From: CAYPXN01 sp964470915
Lineage (GTDB): Bacteria > UBA10199 > JADFYH01
Assembly: GCA_964470915.1 (NCBI GenBank)
Contig: CAYYEM010000045.1
Coordinates: 1-11,805 of the forward strand
Reading direction: 5' to 3'
DNA: 11,805 nucleotides
Of the stretch, positions 6,600 through 11,805 are shown one piece after another. Below the pieces are notes generated by a model. The model searched no databases. It saw only the letters and a program-made list of their open reading frames with translations, and had not been told where the DNA came from. The stretch's first letter is position 1. Each line of letters begins with the position of its first letter. Made by a program: the position numbers and the translations under genes.

Positions 6600-7502
6600 T
6601 TAAGACTGTGCTGCTTTTGCTACTTCACTGGCAAAATCTTGTTCTTTTTTGGCAAGGCCTTCACCCACTTGATATCGAACAAAATCTACTACTGAAATAG
6701 AAGGATCAATCTGCTTCAAAAATTGATTCACGGTTTGTTTGCCTGTAGGATCTTTTACAAACACTTGATTCACCAAACAAACTTCATCAGCAAATTTTGC
6801 CACTTTTCCTTCAATGATCTTTTCAAGCACATTTGCTGGTTTACCGGAATCTTTCATTTGCTCCAAATAAATTTCTTTTTCTTTTGCAATGATCTCTGCA
6901 GGAATATTTTCACGTGTAAGATATTGAGGAGCGCTTGCAGCAACATGCATGGCTACATCTCGAGTGACCGCATCAGTAATTTTAGCTTGAGGGCCTTTCA
7001 GTTTTACTAAAACGGCAATTTTATTTCCCATGTGAACATAAGAACCCAACACTTCATCTGCAGAAGCTTGCAACTGGGCAAAACGTCTCACCGAAATATT
7101 TTCTCCAATTTTAGCAATCAAACTTTTCAAGGCTTCTTCTAAAGTCGCACCTTTGAACGAAGCTTTAGACAAAGCATCTAAATTACTAGCTTGAGTTTGA
7201 AGAATTAAAGCAGCTACCTCATCTGAAAAAGCCTGAAACTCTGGATTTTTTGCCACAAAGTCTGTTTCAGAATTTACTTCTACCATCACTGCTTTATTGC
7301 CATCAACTTTCAGCGAAATGCGTCCTTCTGAAGTAATACGACCCGTTTTTTTATCTGCTTTAGCAGCTCCGCTTTTACGGAGAAACTCTACCGCTGCGTC
7401 GATATCCCCATTACTTTCCATCAGGGCTTTTTTGCAATCTAACAAACCAGCGCCTGTTTTAATTCGCAAATCTTTAATCATGTCTGCTGTAATCTCTGCC
7501 AT
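6600..7502 (-). CDS. tsf: Elongation factor Ts
   Basis: EF-Ts is the guanine nucleotide exchange factor that releases GDP from EF-Tu in the elongation cycle. The N-terminal UBA-like domain (residues about 1-45, IKDLRIKTGAGLLDCKKAL) is followed by the conserved SETDFVAKN (78-86), whose Asp-Phe pair enters EF-Tu near its nucleotide site. Two dimerisation subdomains and a coiled-coil stretch then follow. The 300 residues compare with 283 in E. coli and 280-310 in related groups. The ATG at 7502 has AGGAG six bases upstream. It lies 50 bases after rpsB, with a GC-rich palindrome between them (7520-7545), and 16 bases before pyrH. Confidence 0.97.
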   Translation of the reverse strand: MAEITADMIKDLRIKTGAGLLDCKKALMESNGDIDAAVEFLRKSGAAKADKKTGRITSEGRISLKVDGNKAVMVEVNSETDFVAKNPEFQAFSDEVAALILQTQASNLDALSKASFKGATLEEALKSLIAKIGENISVRRFAQLQASADEVLGSYVHMGNKIAVLVKLKGPQAKITDAVTRDVAMHVAASAPQYLTRENIPAEIIAKEKEIYLEQMKDSGKPANVLEKIIEGKVAKFADEVCLVNQVFVKDPTGKQTVNQFLKQIDPSISVVDFVRYQVGEGLAKKEQDFASEVAKAAQS

Positions 7503-7507
7503 AAATA

Positions 7508-7512
7508 CTCCT
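7508..7512 (-). promoter_or_regulatory. Ribosome binding site of tsf
   Basis: AGGAG on the minus strand, about six bases before the ATG at 7502, sits just downstream of the intergenic hairpin at 7520-7545, which could affect its access. Confidence 0.75.
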
Positions 7513-7519
7513 ATTTTCG

Positions 7520-7545
7520 TAGGGGAGACGCATGCGTCACCCTTA
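7520..7545. repeat. Palindrome/hairpin in the rpsB-tsf gap
   Basis: A perfect 12-base palindrome GACGCATGCGTC (7527-7538) is extended outward, after one A-A mismatch, by GGG/CCC, one G-T wobble and TA/TA, giving a near-complete 26-base hairpin. There is no T-run after it on the minus strand, so it does not look like a full intrinsic terminator. An attenuator, an mRNA-processing or stability hairpin, or a protein site are all possible. Confidence 0.6.
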
Positions 7546-7552
7546 GCTCAAA

Positions 7553-8425
7553 CTATTCCTTTTTATCTTCTTCAATCACTTCGACTTCAGCTTTCGCGGA
7601 AAAAGATTCCACGCTCTCTGATTCATCAAATGATTCAGGTTTGCTCACATAAGCAGAACCTTTACTGCCAGCTTTGGATTCACGACCTGCTTTCTTTTCA
7701 TTGCTTGCTGGTTGATTTCCTGCTGCGCGAGCACGTTGTTCACGTTCTTCAAGTCCTGCCATCACTGCATTCGCAATGCCTGCAGCTACCAGTCGAATCG
7801 CACGAATTGAATCATCATTACTGGGAATAAGATAATCGACTCCATCAGGATCACAGTTAGTATCGCCCATCGCTACAACTGGAATATACAAAGCACTGGC
7901 TTCATGAAGCGCAATTTTTTCTTTCTTTGGATCCACAAGAAAAATGACACCAGGAACACGAGTCATGGTTTTGATTCCACCAAGTGATTTTTCAAGTTTT
8001 TCAACTTCACGATCAATTTGAAGATTTTCTTTTTTAGACAAAACAGCAAAAGTACCATCTTCTTTTTTAGTTTGAAGATCTTTAAGGCGATCAATCGATG
8101 CTTTTACGGTTTTAAAATTTGTCAGAGTCCCCCCCAGCCAACGTTGACAAACATAATACATGCCACAGCGTTCCGCTTCTTCACGAATAATGTCTTGGGA
8201 TTGTCTCTTGGTACCTACAAATAAAACATCTTCACCATTCGCTACTTTGTCCTTCACGAATTCAAAAGCTTGAACTGCCATGGGAAGAGTTTTGGAAAGA
8301 TCGATGATGTGAATCCCATTTCGAACCCCATAAATATAGGGTTTCATTTTTGGATTCCAACGCTTGGTCTGATGACCAAAATGAGCTCCAGCTTCGAGGA
8401 GCTCTTTCATATCTAGCTCAAACAT
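7553..8425 (-). CDS. rpsB: 30S ribosomal protein S2
   Basis: S2 assembles late on the back of the 30S subunit and is needed for S1 binding. The start MFELDMKELLEAGAHFGHQTKRWNPKM, the following IYGVRNGIHIIDLSKT, the QRWLGGTLTNFKT segment (about 94-106), MTRVPGVIFLVDP (154-166) and the PSNDDSIRAIRL stretch (201-212) are all typical. The ATG has AAGGAG about six bases upstream. At 290 residues it is about 50 longer than E. coli S2 (241). The core ends near residue 228 and is followed by a low-complexity tail rich in Ser, Lys, Ala and Glu, ending in VIEEDKKE. It is the first gene of the cluster, behind a promoter and structured leader. Confidence 0.97.
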   Translation of the reverse strand: MFELDMKELLEAGAHFGHQTKRWNPKMKPYIYGVRNGIHIIDLSKTLPMAVQAFEFVKDKVANGEDVLFVGTKRQSQDIIREEAERCGMYYVCQRWLGGTLTNFKTVKASIDRLKDLQTKKEDGTFAVLSKKENLQIDREVEKLEKSLGGIKTMTRVPGVIFLVDPKKEKIALHEASALYIPVVAMGDTNCDPDGVDYLIPSNDDSIRAIRLVAAGIANAVMAGLEEREQRARAAGNQPASNEKKAGRESKAGSKGSAYVSKPESFDESESVESFSAKAEVEVIEEDKKE

Positions 8426-8460
8426 ATTTTCTCCTTTTGGTTAAACCACCGACTTTTCCA

Positions 8461-8518
8461 GAGAGCGACTCCCGCACCGCGAGAACACCGAGCCCTCAAG
8501 ACTTTCTATCGAAGAAAG
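8461..8518 (-). promoter_or_regulatory. Structured 5' leader of rpsB
   Basis: Downstream of the predicted start site the minus-strand RNA can form three stems. The first is CTTTCT/AGAAAG (8502-8518). The second is a closing stem GAGGGC/GCTCTC (8492-8497 with 8461-8466, one G-U pair), and the third, inside it, is TCTCGC-GGT-GCGGGA (8470-8484). The region is much more GC-rich than the flanks. Leaders that bind S2 and repress rpsB are known in several bacteria, so autogenous control by S2 is a fair inference. I cannot match it to a described leader family by eye. Confidence 0.45.
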
Positions 8519-8530
8519 AACAAGTCGTGA

Positions 8531-8559
8531 GTGATAGTTTACTTTCACAAAACTGTGAA
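8531..8559 (-). promoter_or_regulatory. rpsB: Sigma70-type promoter of the rpsB cluster
   Basis: On the minus strand TTCACA (8554-8559, five of six to TTGACA) and TATCAC (8531-8536, four of six to TATAAT) are separated by exactly 17 bases. Transcription would start near 8524, giving a leader of about 100 bases before the rpsB ATG. The -35 box is inside an inverted repeat (8543-8560). Confidence 0.6.
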
Positions 8560-8560
8560 A
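8543..8560. promoter_or_regulatory. Inverted repeat over the rpsB -35 box (operator candidate)
   Basis: TTTCACA-AAAC-TGTGAAA is a perfect 7+4+7 inverted repeat. It covers the -35 box and part of the spacer of the rpsB promoter, and lies about 30 bases upstream of the divergent -10 box. Placement and symmetry suit a dimeric regulator. The regulator is not identifiable here. Confidence 0.45.
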
Positions 8561-8590
8561 AAATTAGCGTTTTCGAGTAACACAATGCCG

Positions 8591-8599
8591 TGATACAAT
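8591..8599 (+). promoter_or_regulatory. Extended -10 promoter of the TPR gene
   Basis: TGATACAAT matches the extended -10 form TGnTATAAT with one mismatch. The -35 region is weak (TTTCGA at 8571-8576, 17-base spacer), as is usual for extended -10 promoters. The leader would be about 25 bases. The ATG at 8598, which would start a longer frame, is part of this box and so cannot be the start if the promoter is real. Confidence 0.5.
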
Positions 8600-8630
8600 G
8601 CAATACAGTTTTTCAAAAAGGTTCAAGATC

Positions 8631-9527
8631 ATGAAAAGAAAAAAAATTTTATTTTTATCCTCTATCATTTCAATAACTTACCTCAGCTGTTTCCCTTCAT
8701 TAGGAAATAGCCAAACTTTACCTAATCTTTCACTCAATCCTGCTCCTGCTGCCAGCTCAAGTTCTGCAGAAGCAAGCTCCAAAACAGCCCCTCAATATGA
8801 TGATTTTGGGTATTACAAAAAAAACTCCAACAAACCAAAATCTTGCAGCAATGAAGTTAAACAAGGTTTCGAAGCTTACGACCAACAGGACTGTGAAAAA
8901 TCCATCGCCTTTCTAAAAGACGCCATCAAAGGAGGCTGCGACCATGCTCTTGTATTATTTAAACTTGCCGCTTGCTCAGAATTTACAGGAAGTTACTATT
9001 CAGCAGCTCAATATTATAAACAAGCTGAAGAAGCCTTGAAAATTCTTCCTACTCCTCATCGTTACCAAAAAGATTTTTATGAGTCTTACGGGCGTGCTTT
9101 ATTGATGAATAAAAAAGCGGAGGAAGCCTTGCCTTACCTCCAAAAGGGAGCGGAGATGGGTACTCCCTCTTTTACTCTCTTTTTCTTGCTAGGAGAATTG
9201 TTTAATCTCAAGAAACAACCCGAACAAGCCATACAATATTACCAAAAAGCTCTTACACAACCTCTTGATTCAGCAAGCCCTGCACAATTGGCAAAAGTAT
9301 ATGGAAGTATTGGAAACACTTTTTTAGAGGTGAAAGATTGGGCTAAAGCGATTGAATATTTAGACTTAGCACTCAAAAATGCGCCAGGAGATGCTTCACT
9401 GCAACAAGCTCGCTATAAAGCTCAGGAACTCAAAAGACAAAATGAGCTCTTTCAAATGATGCAATCGGTTACCAATGGAGGCTTACAACTTCAACCCTTT
9501 CAACCCAAAATGCCTACAAATAAATAA
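8631..9527 (+). CDS. Exported tetratricopeptide-repeat protein
   Basis: This 298-residue protein has a basic N terminus (MKRKK) and a hydrophobic segment to about residue 19. Cys20 is preceded by Leu-Ser, a poor lipobox, so it may be a periplasmic protein or an atypical lipoprotein. A Pro/Ser/Ala-rich linker (about 29-55) follows. About four to five TPR-like helix pairs then run from about 74 to 265, for example EEALPYLQKGAEMG, PEQAIQYYQKAL and WAKAIEYLDLALKNAPGD. Four further cysteines lie at 72, 88, 103 and 115. TPR domains bind proteins, so a scaffold or assembly role in the envelope is an inference; no partner can be named. I chose the ATG at 8631, which has AAAGG nine bases upstream and directly begins a signal peptide. 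It is divergent from rpsB and convergent with the beta-helix gene. Confidence 0.85.
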   Translation: MKRKKILFLSSIISITYLSCFPSLGNSQTLPNLSLNPAPAASSSSAEASSKTAPQYDDFGYYKKNSNKPKSCSNEVKQGFEAYDQQDCEKSIAFLKDAIKGGCDHALVLFKLAACSEFTGSYYSAAQYYKQAEEALKILPTPHRYQKDFYESYGRALLMNKKAEEALPYLQKGAEMGTPSFTLFFLLGELFNLKKQPEQAIQYYQKALTQPLDSASPAQLAKVYGSIGNTFLEVKDWAKAIEYLDLALKNAPGDASLQQARYKAQELKRQNELFQMMQSVTNGGLQLQPFQPKMPTNK

Positions 9528-9543
9528 TGTTTCCTTGATCTCT

Positions 9544-9587
9544 TCCTCTTTCCGCCAAAGGCGGATCAGCCTCTGGCTGAAAGAGGA
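9544..9587. repeat. Three-way-junction palindromic element between convergent genes
   Basis: An outer stem TCCTCTTT/AAAGAGGA (9544-9551 with 9580-9587) closes two adjacent perfect hairpins, CCGCC-AAA-GGCGG (9552-9564) and CAGCC-TCT-GGCTG (9567-9579), with two bases between them. Almost every base of the 44 is paired. It lies between the stop codons of the plus-strand TPR gene and the minus-strand beta-helix gene. It has no T-run on either side, so it looks more like a REP/MITE-like dispersed repeat than a plain terminator, though it could block transcription from both sides. Confidence 0.75.
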
Positions 9588-9604
9588 GACTGGGAGGAGT
9601 TGTC

Positions 9605-11020
9605 TTAAGGTTGGGGAGTATTGTTTAAGAAAGTATTTGCACTTAATGGCGCATCAGTTGGATCTACATCTCTCGCACCGTAAGGTCCCATAGCATTCGA
9701 AGTAAAATTATTTTTTGAAAAAGTATTATTGCGTGTATTGCGTAGAATATAGAGACCATAACCTAAATTATTGTTGATATTACTATCTCTGTAAAAGCCA
9801 CCCCGCGCATCTTCTAGATACATCCCTGAATCTCCATTTCCACTAATCACCATTTCGATTCCTTGGAAACCTAGCGAATTTTTTACATATAAGCCTTTAG
9901 CCTGCCCTGTGAACATATGACAACCGATGAGAGTATTATTCGCCCCTCCTTCTACATACACCAAAGCATAAGCAGGTGCTCCATAGTCATAAGGTTTTTC
10001 TGAATTAAAGCGAGAATCTTTGATGGTGGTCCTTTTGCTGTTTTCAAGAAAAATGCCACGATCAGAATGAGTATAAGTAAGCACCTTTTCTAAGGTCGTA
10101 TCATCTGAATTTGAAATTCTAACAGGCCAATTCCCTTTATTTCCAGTAATATTCAAATCGTAAAGTTGCACATTTCTAGAAGCTTCTACTGTCACCATGC
10201 CCACCACACCCACTGGTTCATTATAGTACAAAATTCTAAAGCCTGATAATTCGATATTATCTCCATTAATCACGCGAAGCGCAGAAGTGGCCATAGCATT
10301 ACCACCCACACGACCATCTAAAATAACACCCTCTCCAATCACTTGAATATCTTTAGTTCCATTAGGGACTCTTAATGAAAAACCATTATAAACTCCCGGA
10401 CAAATTTTTGTACTTTGTCTAAGCTCAATCGTTCTTGGCTCTCCCACTAAAGGAAAGGTGTTTGGGTCTTGATCATCACAATCTAAACCGACCGGTACTC
10501 CATCTTGATCTGAGTCCAGCTTGATTCCCCCATCGGATAACAAATCAGGTCCGGCATCTGCTTTGCCCACTCGAAAAGGTCCGTTAGAATCATCTGCCCC
10601 AGAACAAGCTACAAGGCCAAAAGGTAATGTTGCGATCCCTGCATTTTTCAAACTCATGCTTGCAGCAAAGTTTTTAAAAAAATAACCCGTTCTTTCAATA
10701 TTCAATCCCCATTGGGCAGACCTTACTAAAGTCCCAGCACCAGCTACCAAAGCAAAAGCCCAAGGACTTTGAACATCTTCTACAAATGTTTTTGAAAATT
10801 GATCAATTTGAAACTGATTGCTTGTGACAGGAGAAACCCACATTTGAGCTCTTCGATCTAGAAAAGAAGAACCTTGAGCTCGCGGTGGAGCAAGAAAAGA
10901 AAAAGAAAGCGGTGGAGAAAAAACTGAATTAACTTCTACTGGCTTATTTTCAGCAGACGCCCCAGTTACCAAAGAAGCGATATTTAAAGCGACGCCCGGT
11001 CGTGCCCCCAGAATCGTCAT
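9605..11020 (-). CDS. MopE-motif, parallel beta-helix surface protein (internal lipobox)
   Basis: The product is 471 residues. Residues 1-120 have no match I recognise and only a weak hydrophobic stretch at about 9-23. Residues 122-139 (MSLKN, then a hydrophobic run ending LVAC) look like a lipoprotein signal lying inside the protein. An Asp/Gly linker and a calcium-type motif follow (DSDQDGVPVGLDCDDQDP, 169-186), like the MopE repeats of secreted proteins. From about 197 to the end, repeated short turns with Asn, Gly and hydrophobics (NTLIGCHMF, NTFSKNNFT, ANTFLNN) indicate a right-handed parallel beta-helix of the NosD/pectate-lyase-like class. No catalytic site can be assigned; binding or hydrolysis of a polysaccharide, or a structural surface role, are possible. 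Start: the ATG at 11020 has AAAGGAG six bases upstream. An in-frame ATG at 11053 lies inside a hairpin and lacks a site. Confidence 0.8.
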   Translation of the reverse strand: MTILGARPGVALNIASLVTGASAENKPVEVNSVFSPPLSFSFLAPPRAQGSSFLDRRAQMWVSPVTSNQFQIDQFSKTFVEDVQSPWAFALVAGAGTLVRSAQWGLNIERTGYFFKNFAASMSLKNAGIATLPFGLVACSGADDSNGPFRVGKADAGPDLLSDGGIKLDSDQDGVPVGLDCDDQDPNTFPLVGEPRTIELRQSTKICPGVYNGFSLRVPNGTKDIQVIGEGVILDGRVGGNAMATSALRVINGDNIELSGFRILYYNEPVGVVGMVTVEASRNVQLYDLNITGNKGNWPVRISNSDDTTLEKVLTYTHSDRGIFLENSKRTTIKDSRFNSEKPYDYGAPAYALVYVEGGANNTLIGCHMFTGQAKGLYVKNSLGFQGIEMVISGNGDSGMYLEDARGGFYRDSNINNNLGYGLYILRNTRNNTFSKNNFTSNAMGPYGARDVDPTDAPLSANTFLNNTPQP

Positions 11021-11026
11021 AAAAAA

Positions 11027-11055
11027 CTCCTTTAAATGAGTATCGTAACTCATTT
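11027..11055 (-). promoter_or_regulatory. Ribosome binding site with abutting hairpin, beta-helix gene
   Basis: AAAGGAG (plus 11027-11033) is the ribosome binding site of the ATG at 11020. Immediately upstream is a perfect inverted repeat AAATGAGT-TACGAT-ACTCATTT (11034-11055), with 8-base arms touching the site. It could be an mRNA hairpin that affects translation, or an operator. I found no convincing -10/-35 pair in this gap. Confidence 0.55.
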
Positions 11056-11104
11056 CAAATACAAGGTATTTTAAACAAAAACAACACCTTTTATTCGATG
11101 CGTC

Positions 11105-11132
11105 AAAAAAAAAGTTGCTAGATTAAGTAACT
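11105..11132 (-). terminator. Candidate weak intrinsic terminator after the right-edge gene
   Basis: On the minus strand AGTTACT-TAATCT-AGCAACT forms a 7-pair stem with one mismatch, followed by a run of T (nine in all counting the last stem base). It lies 50 bases after the right-edge gene stop and before the beta-helix gene. The stem is AT-rich, so strength is doubtful. Confidence 0.4.
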
Positions 11133-11142
11133 AAAAGGATGG

Positions 11143-11160
11143 TTATTTACAAGTAAATAA
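11143..11160. repeat. AT-rich palindrome downstream of the right-edge gene
   Basis: TTATTTAC-AA-GTAAATAA is a perfect inverted repeat with 8-base arms and a 2-base centre, 22 bases past the stop of the right-edge gene. The tight loop makes it better as a DNA-binding site than as an RNA hairpin. It may also act with the T-run structure at 11105-11132. Confidence 0.45.
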
Positions 11161-11181
11161 ACTGTGACTAAATTGATGGCA

Positions 11182-11805
11182 TTACATGGAGCTTAAACGA
11201 CCCAATAAAGCGACCCACATACGCCCATTAGCCATAAAACTTGGGACATTTTCAGGAGCTCCTACAGGATTGAGTTTACTCATCATCCCTAAAACCACGC
11301 TATATTCGCCCCCAGGAAGGGGTCTGGCAGGATAGCCCTTTAAATAATAGGGGCTGCTCTTTTTAATAAAACAACCAATCGCTGGTTTTTTAGATGCATC
11401 CCAAGGCACCCAGCCTTCTGGACAACGATGATTGGAACTTGCAAGCAGATTTTTGGCAATATCATCTGGCATGGCAATATCAGCACTACTTAAACGAGGG
11501 TCTGGCACTAAAGGCAAAGCTCCAGCGCTTAAACCATCAAAAGTAAGGGTAGAAATCGAAGCACGCAATTCTGTATTCGTAGGAAGATTCGAATCATAAT
11601 CGAGCACCGTGGCATGATAAGGGTTCAAGAGCCTTAGCTTCACATCTGGAAAAAAGAGTTCGCCAGTTTCATCATTATAAATTCCATCCTGCCCCGGTCG
11701 GGTTCCAAACACATAATAAAAGTAGGAACATTTTGCCGCTTGAAAAGGCAGACGAATATCAGAAGGCTCAGTACAATCTGGCACCCCATCGCCATTTCCG
11801 TCTTC
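11182..11805 (-). CDS. Unrecognised secreted-type protein with calcium-binding loop (5' end outside window)
   Basis: The frame is open from the right window edge, so the true start lies outside; 207 residues are visible. The first visible residues, EDGNGDGVPDCTEP, are an EF-hand/thrombospondin-type-3-like Asp loop of the kind found in exported proteins of Gram-negative bacteria. They make the GTG inside this motif unlikely as a start. The rest has four cysteines (in VPDC, AAKC, NHRC and IGC), many Pro and Gly, beta-rich stretches such as ELFFPDVKLRLLNPYHATVLDYD, and ends WVALLGRLSSM. No further domain is recognised. The fold looks extracellular, and the even number of cysteines would allow disulfides. 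It shares strand and calcium-motif style with the beta-helix gene 161 bases downstream, but a terminator-like site lies between them, so co-transcription is uncertain. Confidence 0.7.
   Translation of the reverse strand, partial: EDGNGDGVPDCTEPSDIRLPFQAAKCSYFYYVFGTRPGQDGIYNDETGELFFPDVKLRLLNPYHATVLDYDSNLPTNTELRASISTLTFDGLSAGALPLVPDPRLSSADIAMPDDIAKNLLASSNHRCPEGWVPWDASKKPAIGCFIKKSSPYYLKGYPARPLPGGEYSVVLGMMSKLNPVGAPENVPSFMANGRMWVALLGRLSSM

Noticed and set aside
7297..7830. 177-codon plus-strand ORF across the rpsB-tsf junction
   Set aside because: It is a shadow of two conserved genes on the other strand and shows no domain or start signal.
8598..8630. Upstream ATG for the TPR protein (11 extra residues)
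   Set aside because: It has no ribosome binding site, falls inside the predicted -10 box, and would spoil the signal peptide.
11021..11053. Upstream ATG for the beta-helix protein (11 extra residues)
   Set aside because: No ribosome binding site precedes it, and it is inside a hairpin next to the real site.
1..11805. CRISPR array, phage or toxin-antitoxin/defence system
   Set aside because: No regularly spaced repeats, integrase, nuclease or toxin-like small gene pairs are visible. The window is housekeeping plus a few envelope or secreted proteins.

Overview
The window looks like a scaffold from a low-GC Gram-negative bacterium, probably of the broad deltaproteobacterial grade (Bdellovibrionota, Myxococcota or uncultured relatives). 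The placement is an inference from three things. There is a two-PDZ RseP and a YdcH/DUF465 protein. Two accessory proteins carry Asp-rich calcium-binding motifs (DSDQDG...DCDD and DGNGDGVPDC), which are common in secreted proteins of those groups. The 100-N run at 6392-6491 shows that this is a scaffolded draft or metagenome assembly.

Region 1 (1-8425, all minus strand, read right to left) is a long housekeeping cluster: rpsB, tsf, pyrH, frr, uppS, cdsA, dxr, rseP, tsaB, then a separate DUF465 gene cut by the left edge. rpsB-tsf-pyrH-frr is the classic translation and UMP-kinase block. uppS-cdsA-dxr-rseP adds undecaprenyl-phosphate and phospholipid precursor synthesis, the MEP isoprenoid step that feeds UppS, and the site-2 protease of envelope stress. 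tsaB contributes to the tRNA t6A modification. Gaps are short (4-115 bases), rseP and tsaB overlap in a TTGA stop/start, and one good promoter with a structured leader lies upstream of rpsB (8461-8559). Transcription as one operon is therefore likely.

Region 2 (8426-8630) is a divergent control region. It holds a sigma70-like promoter for rpsB, an 18-base inverted repeat over its -35 box, and an extended -10 promoter for the plus-strand gene.

Region 3 (8631-11805) is accessory: an exported TPR protein on the plus strand, and two convergent minus-strand genes. These are a MopE-motif/parallel beta-helix protein and the C-terminal part of an unrecognised protein with a calcium-binding loop. A compact three-way-junction palindrome (9544-9587) sits between the convergent gene ends.

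I see no CRISPR, transposase, phage, tRNA or rRNA. No clearly new multi-gene system is visible. The most unusual signals are: a GC-rich palindrome-bearing 45-base in-frame insertion in uppS, which shares its hairpin core with the 9.5 kb element; a beta-helix protein with a lipobox buried about 138 residues in; and hairpins at several gene starts.
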